A stretch of DNA of 15,737 bases from Ghiorsea sp. (lineage in GTDB: Bacteria; Pseudomonadota; Zetaproteobacteria; Mariprofundales; Mariprofundaceae). The translations under genes and the position numbers were made by a program. Shown here one piece after another: positions 1 through 7,667 of the stretch; position 1 is the stretch's first letter, and each line of letters begins with the position of its first letter. The notes under the pieces were generated by a model that made no database searches, was not told the origin of the DNA, and worked only from the letters and a program-made list of their open reading frames with translations. The DNA is taken from NCBI GenBank assembly GCA_027053695.1, contig JALUHL010000033.1, positions 1 to 15,737 on the forward strand. Direction: 5' to 3'.

Positions 1-53
1 GGAGTCTTGATGCAGAAGCGCGACAGTTGGCTAAGGATATGATTTCTTCATGA
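1..53 (+). CDS. dxr: 1-deoxy-D-xylulose 5-phosphate reductoisomerase, C-terminal end only
   Basis: Only the last 16 codons are present, read in the frame starting at base 3 and ending at the TGA at 51-53. They translate as SLDAEARQLAKDMISS. This resembles the end of E. coli Dxr from memory (SVDANAREVARKEV...), with the Ser-x-Asp-Ala then Ala-Arg pattern. Dxr makes 2-C-methyl-D-erythritol 4-phosphate in the non-mevalonate isoprenoid pathway. The stop overlaps the rseP start region, and dxr directly before rseP is a common proteobacterial order. The match is short, so the call rests on both the residues and the neighbour. Confidence 0.72.
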   Translation, partial: SLDAEARQLAKDMISS

Positions 54-1408
54 TGGAAACCATTCAAACCACTTTATATTTTATTGCTGCAATCGTTATT
101 CTCATTGGTTTCCATGAGTATGGACATTTTATTGTAGCGCGTAAGCTTGGTTTTAAAGTTGAAAAGTTTTCGATTGGTTTTGGTCCATCTTTGCTGTCAT
201 GGCTTAGTAAAGATGGTGAAGTTGAATATGTGATTGCAGCGATTCCTTTGGGCGGCTTTGTGAAAATGTTGGGCGAGAACCCTCATGAGCAGCTCGAAGA
301 AGGCGAAGAAAAAGTTGAGCTTTCTGAAGAAGACAAAAAGCGTGCTTTCAACCTTCAGCCTGTGTGGAAACGAGCGGCTGTTGCCTTTGCTGGCCCCGGA
401 TTTAATTTTATTTTTGCTATTTTTGCTTTTGCTGTAGCGGGCATGATGGGGCAAGAGGTTTTGCCTGCAACCATTGGTACGGTAGCACCGAGCTCCATCG
501 CTGAACAAAAGGGTTTGCTGCCTGGTGATACTGTGGTTCGTTTTAATGGTGAAAATATTAACGCTTGGCAAGCCTTTGAAGAATCTTTGAAACTGAGTGT
601 AGGACAGCCTGTAACTTTAGGTGTTCAGCGAGGTTCACGTCATGTCGAGGTGAGATTCACTTTGCCACAACCTGAACAAGATGCCTTTATGATTGATGTT
701 GCGGATACCTTGTTGGGTGTTCATATTGGTATGGATGTGTTGATTGAAAGCGTGGTTCCCAATTCACCTGCTGATGCAGGTTTGATTCGCGCTGGTGATC
801 AAGTGATTGCTGTGGATGGGCTGCCTGTAAAAAATGTTTATGCCCTGATTGATGCTGTAGGAAAAAAAGCTGGGGAAACCATGAGTTTGCAAGTGTTGCG
901 CAATCAGGCTCAGCTTCAGCTGCAGGTCACTCCGAAAGCCAATGAAGCAGGGCGCGGTTTGATTGGGGTTAGGCTGAGTGCAAAGCCTTGGGTAGAAAAA
1001 GTTTGGCAGCGCAAAGGTGTTTTAGAAAGTGTGGGTTATGGTTTCACGCGCACATGGGAAGTGAGTGTGATGACACTGGAAATGTTCAAGCGCATGTTAA
1101 GTGCATCCATTTCTGCGGATAATCTTGGTGGCCCTATTGCTATTGCGCAAATGGCGGGAAGTACAGCCAGTCATGGCCTGGTTTATTTTGTGATGTTTTT
1201 GGCATTCTTTTCTGTGAATCTTGCTATTCTTAATTTATTGCCTGTGCCTGTTTTGGATGGTGGTATGTTAATGTTCTTAGCTTTAGAACAAGTGCGAGGA
1301 AAACCTTTGTCTGTGGATATGCAAATGCGCTTTCAAATGGTGGGTATGTTGCTGATTATGAGCTTGATGGTGTTTGCTTTTTATAACGATATTATGCGTT
1401 TGTTTTAA
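50..1408 (+). CDS. rseP: RseP site-2 intramembrane zinc metalloprotease
   Basis: This inner-membrane protease in E. coli cuts the anti-sigma factor RseA after DegS has acted, releasing sigma E, and also removes remnant signal peptides. The protein is 452 residues, close to the usual 450. The zinc motif HEYGH lies at residues 22-26 in the first membrane segment. Two PDZ-like regions follow, at about 130-210 and 220-300. The second metal ligand sits in the LDG motif near the C-terminus (Asp403), inside the last hydrophobic block. ATG at 50 and at 53 are both possible starts; AAGGA at 33-37 stands a little far upstream. The start overlaps the dxr stop, which suggests translational coupling. No rseA-like substrate gene lies in the window. 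Confidence 0.96.
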   Translation: MMETIQTTLYFIAAIVILIGFHEYGHFIVARKLGFKVEKFSIGFGPSLLSWLSKDGEVEYVIAAIPLGGFVKMLGENPHEQLEEGEEKVELSEEDKKRAFNLQPVWKRAAVAFAGPGFNFIFAIFAFAVAGMMGQEVLPATIGTVAPSSIAEQKGLLPGDTVVRFNGENINAWQAFEESLKLSVGQPVTLGVQRGSRHVEVRFTLPQPEQDAFMIDVADTLLGVHIGMDVLIESVVPNSPADAGLIRAGDQVIAVDGLPVKNVYALIDAVGKKAGETMSLQVLRNQAQLQLQVTPKANEAGRGLIGVRLSAKPWVEKVWQRKGVLESVGYGFTRTWEVSVMTLEMFKRMLSASISADNLGGPIAIAQMAGSTASHGLVYFVMFLAFFSVNLAILNLLPVPVLDGGMLMFLALEQVRGKPLSVDMQMRFQMVGMLLIMSLMVFAFYNDIMRLF

Positions 1409-1416
1409 AGGTTAAT

Positions 1417-3699
1417 ATGAATGATTTACGGATAAAAATAGCGTTAGTAAGCCTACTGATTTTTGTTTTTGCCACGCCTTCTTTGGCGGCAACAGAGGTG
1501 ATCTCAGCTATATCGATTGAGGGTAATCGTTATATTGAGACGGCAGCTATTCTTAATAAAATTAAAGTTAAGGTGGGCGATACGTTAAGTCGCCGCCAAA
1601 TTAGTCGTGATGTAAGAAGACTTTTTGCAACGGGTTTTTTCTCGGATATTCATGCTGAAGGTGAGCATACCCAAGATGGTATCAAGCTGATTTATGTGGT
1701 GGTTGAAAACCCTGTGATCGCCAGTGTTAAGGTTGAAGGTTATGATAAGGTATCCAAGAAAAAAATCTTGCCGTTATTGAAGTTAAAAGCTGGGAAAGTG
1801 CTTAGCCCGAGGTTGGAGCGAGAAGATATCAATACGATTCGGCGCATTTATCTCAAAAAAGGTTTTTATCAGGTTCAAGCTGAAGTGAAGACATCCATGT
1901 TGGATGATGGACGTGTTGCCGTTCAAGTGTTGATTACCGAAGGTGATGTTACGCGTGTTAAAGAAATCCAATTTATTGGCAATGACCATTTTTCTGCTGA
2001 AGCATTGATTGATAAGTTGGCAACGCGAGCATCAGGCTTAGGTAGTTGGTTTACCGATAGTGATGTATTTAATCAAAATAAATTTAAAGCAGATGGGCAG
2101 CTGATTATTCAGCATTATTTAGAGCATGGTTATCTTGATGTCAGCATTGATTCTTTGCATTTGATGCTTACACCCAATATGGATGATTTTTATTTAAGCA
2201 TGAGCATTCATGAAGGGGAGGCGTATACGGTGACAGGCGTTGAACTTCAAGGTGATTTAATTCCATCTAAGCAAGCCTTAACAGAAGAGATAAAGCTTGA
2301 AGTTGGAAAGGTTTATGCTTTATCCAAGATGCAGAAAACATTACAAGCGATTAGTGAGAAAGTGGGTGATGAAGGGTATGCTTTTGTTAATGTGACACCG
2401 TCCTTTCATAGGAATATTGAAGACCATACGGTAGTGGTGGTTTTAGACATTGAAAAAGGTAGGGAAGTTTATGTTGACCGCATTCAAATTGCTGGCGATG
2501 ATAAAACCAAAGATCATGTGATTCGTAGGGAATTTCGCCAGCATGAGGGTGAAAGGTACAAAGCAAGCGCTGTAAGACGCAGCCAAGAGCGTGTGCAGCG
2601 CCTAAGCTTTATGAAAAAAGTCACTATTGCTAAATCCAGCACAGATCATCCCAAGAAAATCAATTTGGATGTGGATGTTGAAGAGGGGAAAAGTGGTAAA
2701 TTTTCTGCGGGTATTTCTTATTCTCAAACTTATGGCATAGGGCTTACAGGGTCAGTTTCAGAACAAAATTTACTGGGTGAAGGTTATCAAACCAGTTTAA
2801 GTTTGGATGTAGGGGGAGCGAGCAATAACTATTCACTCAACGTTAGAGACCCTTATTTCTTTAAAGATGGGGTAAGCGGCAGCTTAAGTGTGTTCCGTAG
2901 AGAAACCAATTTGCAATCATTTGTATCCTATAAATATCTCACTCAAGGTGGCTCCATGGGTTTGGGTTTTGAATTGAATGAGTATGTTCGATATGGCGCA
3001 AGCTACAAAATCACCAATACGACACTCTCTGATGTGCCAGCGACTTCATCACTTGCACTTCGCTCTCAGGAAGGTCGTTTCACAACAGGTGAACTCACTC
3101 AAAGTTTATCCTACGATACAAGAAACCGTACATATCATCCGTCCACAGGTGGCATTCAATCCGTTTCTTTAGGCTTTGCAGGGTTGACGGGTGATAGAAA
3201 ATTTTATGAAACGACATTCAACAGTAAGAATTATTTCGAGCTTACTGATTTTTGGACATTAAGAGCCAGCTTACAATTGGGTTCTATTCAGGGTTATTCA
3301 GGGTTAGATGCACCGATTTATCGTAGGTATTCTTTGGGTGGTGTGGGTACGATTCGGGGTTATGATAGTTTTGGTATTTCATTGGTTGACCCCGCAACAT
3401 TAGATATATTGGGTGGCCAGCGTAAATTCATATCTTCACTGGATTTTATTTTTCCATTACCTTTTATGGAAACAGCAGGTTTTAGAGGAACATTTTTTAC
3501 TGATGTAGGTGAAGTTTGGGGTAGTTCAGGACCAGTGACGCAGCAAGTAAGTGTTGCTAATTTGCGCGGTTCTTATGGTTTTGGTATTGAATGGGCATCG
3601 CCTGTGGGTCCCCTGACTTTGACATGGGCAGTGCCAACCCATAGACAAACCTATGATAAAGTGAGAAAATTCGAACTTGGTTTAGGTCAAAGCTTTTAA
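1417..3699 (+). CDS. bamA: BamA, outer-membrane protein assembly factor
   Basis: BamA is the central outer-membrane subunit of the BAM complex, folding and inserting beta-barrel proteins. The 760-residue length is in the normal range (E. coli about 810). A signal peptide covers residues 1 to about 24 (hydrophobic core, then PSLAA). About five POTRA repeats fill roughly residues 27-420, and a C-terminal barrel of the Omp85 superfamily follows. The loop-6 motif appears as GTIRGY, where family members usually have VRGF or VRGY; the key Arg-Gly is kept. The protein ends in Phe, the usual barrel C-terminal signal. AAAGG at 1407-1411 is a good ribosome site five bases before the ATG. It lies 8 bases after rseP and just before skp, a standard order. 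Confidence 0.97.
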   Translation: MNDLRIKIALVSLLIFVFATPSLAATEVISAISIEGNRYIETAAILNKIKVKVGDTLSRRQISRDVRRLFATGFFSDIHAEGEHTQDGIKLIYVVVENPVIASVKVEGYDKVSKKKILPLLKLKAGKVLSPRLEREDINTIRRIYLKKGFYQVQAEVKTSMLDDGRVAVQVLITEGDVTRVKEIQFIGNDHFSAEALIDKLATRASGLGSWFTDSDVFNQNKFKADGQLIIQHYLEHGYLDVSIDSLHLMLTPNMDDFYLSMSIHEGEAYTVTGVELQGDLIPSKQALTEEIKLEVGKVYALSKMQKTLQAISEKVGDEGYAFVNVTPSFHRNIEDHTVVVVLDIEKGREVYVDRIQIAGDDKTKDHVIRREFRQHEGERYKASAVRRSQERVQRLSFMKKVTIAKSSTDHPKKINLDVDVEEGKSGKFSAGISYSQTYGIGLTGSVSEQNLLGEGYQTSLSLDVGGASNNYSLNVRDPYFFKDGVSGSLSVFRRETNLQSFVSYKYLTQGGSMGLGFELNEYVRYGASYKITNTTLSDVPATSSLALRSQEGRFTTGELTQSLSYDTRNRTYHPSTGGIQSVSLGFAGLTGDRKFYETTFNSKNYFELTDFWTLRASLQLGSIQGYSGLDAPIYRRYSLGGVGTIRGYDSFGISLVDPATLDILGGQRKFISSLDFIFPLPFMETAGFRGTFFTDVGEVWGSSGPVTQQVSVANLRGSYGFGIEWASPVGPLTLTWAVPTHRQTYDKVRKFELGLGQSF

Positions 3700-3718
3700 A
3701 ATAAAAAATATAGTAGCA

Positions 3719-3723
3719 TAAGG
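3719..3723 (+). promoter_or_regulatory. Ribosome binding site that decides the skp start
   Basis: The sequence TAAGG lies seven bases before the ATG at 3731 but only one base before the in-frame GTG at 3725. The spacing favours ATG 3731 as the real start. Confidence 0.6.
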
Positions 3724-3730
3724 TGTGTGT

Positions 3731-4231
3731 ATGAAAGGTTTAGGAATTATTATTGCAGTGTGTTTGCTGTGTGTAAGTCAAGCGTCTGCAGCGGATATGA
3801 AAATAGCGACTGTAGATATTAAGACAGCGATGGAAAATACCAAGGCTTATGCCGCAGGCATCAAGCGCCTTGAAGCTTTGCAAAACAAGAAAAAGAAAGA
3901 ATTGGGCGCTATGCGTAAACGGCTAACAGACTTGGATAAAGAGTTGCAATTGCAATCCATGGCACTATCCAATGAGCGTCAAAATGCGAAGCAGCAAGAG
4001 CTAGTACGCTTGAAAAAAGATTTTGACCGTAGGCTGCAAGACGCATCCGATGAACTCAAAGCTGAAAAACGTAAGCTTGATTCTAAAATGATTGGTAAGT
4101 TTTATGATGCGGTGCGAGCTTATGGCAAAGAGAAAAAGTTTGACCTTATTCTGCCTAAATCAACGACCATGTATGTTGCACAAGGTTTAGATATTACTGC
4201 TGATATTACAAAAATACTCGATCAGAAGTAA
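3731..4231 (+). CDS. skp: Skp/OmpH family periplasmic chaperone
   Basis: Skp is a periplasmic trimeric chaperone that holds unfolded outer-membrane proteins on the way to BamA. From ATG 3731 the protein is 166 residues, typical of the family. Residues 1-20 form a signal peptide ending in ASA before Ala-Asp. The mature protein opens with the strand MKIATVDIKTAM, then has a long Lys/Glu/Gln-rich coiled coil (about residues 45-120) that would form the tentacles. The C-terminal part, with FDLILPKSTTMYVAQGLDIT, returns to the trimerisation body, as in OmpH-family members. It lies between bamA and lpxD, its usual place. An upstream in-frame GTG at 3725 is less likely because the ribosome site would be too close. 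Confidence 0.93.
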   Translation: MKGLGIIIAVCLLCVSQASAADMKIATVDIKTAMENTKAYAAGIKRLEALQNKKKKELGAMRKRLTDLDKELQLQSMALSNERQNAKQQELVRLKKDFDRRLQDASDELKAEKRKLDSKMIGKFYDAVRAYGKEKKFDLILPKSTTMYVAQGLDITADITKILDQK

Positions 4232-4243
4232 TTCAAATATAGG

Positions 4244-5269
4244 ATGAAACCTTTGCTTACCCTTGCTCAGGCTGCCGAACTGGTTTCAGGAAGCCTTGTT
4301 CGAGGTGATGAAGCGCAAACGATAGAAGGTATGCAAACGCTGGCTAAAGCGAACCCACATAAAGCATCTTTTTTGTCCAATATGAAATACAAAGCTGATT
4401 TGCAGACTACACAAGCAGGTTTGGTTTTATTGTCAGCAAAAGCTGAAATCCCAGCAGACACATCATTTGCCATTATTCAGCTTCAAGACCCTTATGTGGG
4501 CTTTACTTTATTGCAACGCTACTTTCATCCAGCGCCTTTATCCACAGGTTTGATTCATGATTCGGCGGCGATTGCAGGCTCTGCGAATATCGCATCAGAT
4601 GTGCAAATTGATGCGCAAGTCAGTATTGGTGAAAATGTTAGCATTGGTGAAGGCAGTATCATTGGAGCGGGTTGTGTGCTTGAAGAGAGCGTACAGCTTG
4701 GTAAACATTGCCATGTTCATCCGTGTGTCACCCTAGCAAAGGAAACGCAGCTGGGAGACCGAGTGATCATTCAATCGGGTGCAGTGCTTGGCTCGGATGG
4801 TTTTGGTTTTGCTTGGACAGGCGATTCCTTTTTAAAAATCCCTCAAGTGGGGCGCGTTATTATTGAAGATGATGTGGAAATTGGTGCGAACACATGTATT
4901 GATCGTGGTGCGATTGATGATACGGTGATTAAAGCGGGTGCTAAGCTCGACAACTTGATTCAAGTTGCCCATGGCGTTGAAATTGGCTATCACTCTGTGA
5001 TTGCAGGGCAAGCAGGCATTGCAGGCTCAACGGTGGTTGGTAATGGTTGCCAGATGGGCGCGCAATCAGGCGTTGCAGGCCATTTAAAGCTTGTTGATGG
5101 TACCATTGTAGGTGCAAAAGCAGGTGTGATTGGTGATACCAAAGAAAAAGGTATGATTTCAGGCTTTCCTGCCGTGCCACACAGGCAATGGCTGCGCGCA
5201 TCAGGTATGTTTGACCGTTTACCTGAGATTTGGAAAAAGATTAGAAAGTTAAGTGATGGAGCAGAATAA
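4244..5269 (+). CDS. lpxD: LpxD, UDP-3-O-acylglucosamine N-acyltransferase
   Basis: LpxD adds the N-linked hydroxyacyl chain from acyl-ACP to UDP-3-O-acylglucosamine, the third step of lipid A synthesis, in the cytoplasm. The 341-residue length matches E. coli. The N-terminal uridine-binding region (about 1-100) includes ASFLSNMKY, equivalent to the family SFLsNpKY motif. Residues about 105-290 are left-handed beta-helix hexapeptide repeats. The catalytic His falls in LIQVAHGVEIG at residue 243, equivalent to E. coli His239. The C-terminal helix carries PAVPHRQWLR. No strong ribosome site is at the usual distance (AGG abuts the ATG), so translation may be coupled to skp 12 bases upstream. The stop shares one base with the fabZ start. 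Confidence 0.97.
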   Translation: MKPLLTLAQAAELVSGSLVRGDEAQTIEGMQTLAKANPHKASFLSNMKYKADLQTTQAGLVLLSAKAEIPADTSFAIIQLQDPYVGFTLLQRYFHPAPLSTGLIHDSAAIAGSANIASDVQIDAQVSIGENVSIGEGSIIGAGCVLEESVQLGKHCHVHPCVTLAKETQLGDRVIIQSGAVLGSDGFGFAWTGDSFLKIPQVGRVIIEDDVEIGANTCIDRGAIDDTVIKAGAKLDNLIQVAHGVEIGYHSVIAGQAGIAGSTVVGNGCQMGAQSGVAGHLKLVDGTIVGAKAGVIGDTKEKGMISGFPAVPHRQWLRASGMFDRLPEIWKKIRKLSDGAE

Positions 5270-5715
5270 TGGCTGTATTTAATATTGATGAGATTATGGA
5301 AAGGTTACCCCACCGTTATCCTTTTTTATTGGTGGATAGGGTGCTTGAGCTTGTGGAAGATGAATCCATCAAAGCATTAAAAAATGTAAGCATCAATGAG
5401 CCTCACTTTAATGGTCACTTCCCGGGTCATCCGATTATGCCGGGTGTTTTGATTGTGGAAGCCATGGCGCAAGTGGGTGGTGTGTTGGCATTATCTGCCA
5501 ATGATGATGGCAAAGAGTATTTGATGTATTTCACTGGTATTGATGGTGCAAAATTCCGTAAACCTGTTCGCCCGGGCGACCAAATTATTTTTGAAATTAC
5601 AGTGCTTAGAAAGCGCGGTGCGATGTATAAATTTAAAGGTGAAGCCTTTGTGGATGGAGACCTTGTTTGCTCGGCAACCTTGATGGCATCCGTATTCCCT
5701 AAGGATGAAGCATAA
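5269..5715 (+). CDS. fabZ: FabZ, 3-hydroxyacyl-ACP dehydratase
   Basis: FabZ dehydrates 3-hydroxyacyl-ACP to trans-2-enoyl-ACP in type II fatty acid synthesis. It competes with LpxA and LpxD for hydroxyacyl-ACP, which explains its place in the lpx cluster. The 148-residue hot-dog protein shows HFNGHFPGHPIMPGVLI with catalytic His50, then Glu64 in the helix VEAMAQVGG. The His-Glu spacing of 14 equals that of characterised FabZ proteins. The ATG overlaps the lpxD TAA by one base, with GGAG at 5258-5261 as ribosome site seven bases upstream. FabA is an alternative in principle, but the short length and motif fit FabZ. Confidence 0.97.
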   Translation: MAVFNIDEIMERLPHRYPFLLVDRVLELVEDESIKALKNVSINEPHFNGHFPGHPIMPGVLIVEAMAQVGGVLALSANDDGKEYLMYFTGIDGAKFRKPVRPGDQIIFEITVLRKRGAMYKFKGEAFVDGDLVCSATLMASVFPKDEA

Positions 5716-5717
5716 AC

Positions 5718-6512
5718 ATGAACATTCATCCATCTGCAGTTGTTTCTGAACAAGCAACGATTGGTAAGGGTGTAAAAATTGGTGCGTTTTGCACCGTGGA
5801 TGAGTTTGTCACCTTGGGTGATGGCTGTGAATTATTATCGCATGTGTCCATTACAGGACGGACAACGATTGGTAAGCATAACCGTTTTTTTCCATTCTGT
5901 AGTATTGGCGCAGAGCCACAAGATTTAAAATTTCATGATGAACCATCTGAAGTGAAAATTGGTGACAACAACACCTTTAGAGAATATGCAACCGTGCATA
6001 GAGGTACTGAAGGCGGCGGTATGCTCACCAAAATTGGTGATAACAACCTTTTCCAAACCTATACCCATGTGGCTCATGATTGTCAGATTGGCAGCGATAT
6101 TGTGTTGGCATGCAGTGCGATTTTAGCAGGGCATGTGGAAGTTCATGATGGTGCGATTGTGGGTGCGATGTCTGCGGTTCATCAATTCTGCCGTATTGGT
6201 AAGAATGTGATGCTGGGTGCAACATGCACCGTGCTCAAAGATATGCCACCATTCACCATTGCTGGTGGTGGTTATACCATGAGTTTATCAGGTTTAAACA
6301 CTGTGGGCTTGAAGCGTAAAGGTTTTTCCAATGATGATATTCGTGCGCTCAAAGAAGTGTACCGCATAGTATTTAAAGGTTCTGGTTTGCTAAAAGACCG
6401 CTTGGCAGAAGTCGAAGCTTTGAACTTGGATAATGCCCATGTGGATGAGTTGTTAGCATTTGTGCGCAGCAGTGAGCGTGGTGTGATGATGCACGCGCGT
6501 AAAGAAGCGTAA
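5718..6512 (+). CDS. lpxA: LpxA, UDP-N-acetylglucosamine acyltransferase
   Basis: LpxA starts lipid A synthesis by moving a 3-hydroxyacyl chain from ACP to the 3-OH of UDP-GlcNAc. The 264-residue length matches E. coli (262). Hexapeptide beta-helix repeats run from residue 2 to about 185, followed by a C-terminal helical domain with SGLNTVGLKRKGFS. Catalytic His120 sits in THVAHDCQIG (E. coli His125), and HQF at 155-157 aligns with E. coli His160-Gln161. The residue aligned with the acyl-length ruler Gly173 of E. coli is Ala168. The gene starts two bases after fabZ and ends seven bases before lpxI. UDP-GlcNAc as acceptor is inferred; no gnnA/gnnB-like genes for the diamino sugar lie in the window. 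Confidence 0.97.
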   Translation: MNIHPSAVVSEQATIGKGVKIGAFCTVDEFVTLGDGCELLSHVSITGRTTIGKHNRFFPFCSIGAEPQDLKFHDEPSEVKIGDNNTFREYATVHRGTEGGGMLTKIGDNNLFQTYTHVAHDCQIGSDIVLACSAILAGHVEVHDGAIVGAMSAVHQFCRIGKNVMLGATCTVLKDMPPFTIAGGGYTMSLSGLNTVGLKRKGFSNDDIRALKEVYRIVFKGSGLLKDRLAEVEALNLDNAHVDELLAFVRSSERGVMMHARKEA

Positions 6513-6519
6513 TCAAAGC

Positions 6520-7326
6520 ATGACCGATAAACGTATCGGTTTGGTGGCTGGATATGGTGCTTTTCCTTTGGAGCTTGCGCAAACATTGAAAAATCATGGT
6601 TTTACCGTGCATGTGGCAGCCATTGAAGAAGAAGCCAATAAAGACATTGAAAGGGTTGCTGATACCGTCACTTGGGTATCCGTTGGGCAAATCAAGAAAC
6701 TGATAAAAACCATGAAAACTCATGATGTTACGGATTTAATTTTTGCAGGTAAAGTGCAAAAGGTTCATTTGTTTCGCAACTTTAAACCTGATTTATTGGC
6801 TGCCAAAATTCTGATGCAAATCAAAGATAAAACTGATGATTCCTTGATGTTAGGTATTGTTAAAGCGCTTGAAGATAAGGGTATTACGGTACGTTCTCAG
6901 GTTGAATTTGCGCATGATTTACTTGCAGGCGAAGGTCATTTGTTTGGCCCAGAGCCTACCGAGCAAATGCTCAAAGATATAAAGTTTGGTTTCCCTCAAG
7001 CCAAAGCTATTGCAGGTTTGGATATTGGGCAGACTATTGTAGTTAAAGGTGAAGCGGTGCTTGCTGTAGAAGCTATTGAAGGCACAGATGAAGCCATCAA
7101 ACGTGGTGGTGCGTTAGGGCAAAAAGATGTGACGGTAGTGAAAGTTGCCAAACCCAACCAAGACCCTCGCTTTGATGTGCCAGCGATGGGCGTGGGTACG
7201 CTAGAAACTATGGCAGCATCGGGTTGCTCGGCGATTGGTATTGAAGCAGGGCAAACATTATTGATTGAAAAGGATAAACTGGCTGAAACAGCAAAACATC
7301 TCAATATTTCTATCGTTGGTATTTAG
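6520..7326 (+). CDS. lpxI: LpxI, UDP-2,3-diacylglucosamine pyrophosphatase (DUF1009 family)
   Basis: LpxI hydrolyses UDP-2,3-diacylglucosamine to 2,3-diacylglucosamine 1-phosphate (lipid X) and UMP. It replaces the unrelated LpxH of most Beta- and Gammaproteobacteria. The 268-residue protein opens with IGLVAGYGAFP, the glycine-rich start of the N-terminal domain. The C-terminal DUF1009 domain has DIGQTIVVKGEAVLAVEAIEGTD (about 168-190, shown in part), then DPRFDVP at 215-221. The acidic residues of this last motif fit the metal-dependent catalytic region; Asp219 is my best guess for the essential Asp described in Caulobacter LpxI. The position between lpxA and lpxB supports the call. The ribosome site is weak. 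Confidence 0.95.
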   Translation: MTDKRIGLVAGYGAFPLELAQTLKNHGFTVHVAAIEEEANKDIERVADTVTWVSVGQIKKLIKTMKTHDVTDLIFAGKVQKVHLFRNFKPDLLAAKILMQIKDKTDDSLMLGIVKALEDKGITVRSQVEFAHDLLAGEGHLFGPEPTEQMLKDIKFGFPQAKAIAGLDIGQTIVVKGEAVLAVEAIEGTDEAIKRGGALGQKDVTVVKVAKPNQDPRFDVPAMGVGTLETMAASGCSAIGIEAGQTLLIEKDKLAETAKHLNISIVGI

Positions 7327-7377
7327 CTACAGGTAAGATTATGCAGGGTGTATCTAACGAGTGGTTAGTTTTTCCTT

Positions 7378-7415
7378 CATTTCTTTGCCATCAAAGAAAC
7401 GAAGCAAAGAAAATG
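7378..7415. repeat. CTTTG/CAAAG inverted repeat
   Basis: A perfect 7-base inverted repeat, TTCTTTG (7381-7387) and CAAAGAA (7392-7398), encloses a CCAT loop. A second pairing, CATTTCTTTG (7378-7387) with CAAAGAAAATG (7405-7415), is possible with one bulged base. Read on the minus strand it resembles the CTTTGCTTCGTTTCTTTG type of sequence scattered through many bacterial genomes, a resemblance recalled from memory. Confidence 0.55.
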
Positions 7416-7530
7416 CCCCCTAAATAGCTGTGTATTTCTTCAGTGCTTAGCAAAAGTGGGCGCAGCATTAGAATATGCTGCTTTATCCCTTCTTTTGCCA
7501 ACCATCTCAGCACAGCTATAGCAGGGGGTA
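7414..7530. repeat. Nested imperfect palindrome of about 117 bases
   Basis: Several pairs of arms share one centre near 7472. The outer arms are ATAGCTGTG (7424-7432) with CACAGCTAT (7511-7519), extended by CCCCCT (7416-7421) with AGGGGG (7523-7528). The middle arms are GCAAAAG (7450-7456) with CTTTTGC (7492-7498). The inner arms are GCAGCAT (7462-7468) with ATGCTGC (7475-7481) around a 6-base loop. As RNA it would fold into one long interrupted hairpin. The shape suits a REP/MITE-type element or a processing site in the lpx transcript; no transposase or clear target duplication is visible. Confidence 0.7.
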
Positions 7531-7569
7531 TATTCAGCTTGTATAGGTAGTGGCTTACTTGTTTTATTT

Positions 7570-7622
7570 CTTCGCGCTCTTCGTGGTTTATTATCCTCTG
7601 CGCAACTCCGCGTACTCTGCGG
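7570..7622 (-). repeat. CGCAGAG / CACGAAG interspersed repeat array
   Basis: On the plus strand, CTTCGCG (7570-7576) and CTTCGTG (7579-7585) are spaced 9 bases apart. CTCTGCG (7596-7602), CTCCGCG (7606-7612) and CTCTGCG (7615-7621) follow at 10 and 9 bases. On the minus strand this is the AACCGCAGAG ... AACCACGAAGAG pattern, which I recall as a widespread intergenic repeat in many bacterial phyla. It is often mis-translated as Asn-His-Glu-Glu-rich peptides. The function of such arrays is not settled as far as I know. Confidence 0.7.
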
Positions 7623-7667
7623 TTCAATATATGGTGAAAAACGCAAAAGATGTATAGACTTGCAAGT

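Larger units (their letters stand above)
7327..7667. other. 341-base gap in the lpx cluster made largely of repeat sequence
   Basis: This is the only long non-coding stretch inside the otherwise packed plus-strand cluster. It holds, from left to right, about 45 bases of unassigned sequence, a CTTTG/CAAAG inverted repeat, a nested palindrome, a short unassigned spacer, a CTCTGCG/CTTCGTG array, and about 40 AT-rich bases before lpxB. I see no convincing promoter, terminator with a T tract, or tRNA. A minus-strand open frame crosses it but looks like repeat translation, not a gene. Confidence 0.7.

Noticed and set aside
3700..3730. TATAGT at 3709-3714 as a promoter -10 for skp
   Set aside because: No acceptable -35 hexamer stands 16-18 bases upstream; the AT-rich 31-base gap gives such matches by chance.
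3725..3730. GTG 3725 as the skp start
   Set aside because: The ribosome site TAAGG would be one base away; ATG 3731 has normal spacing and a good signal peptide.
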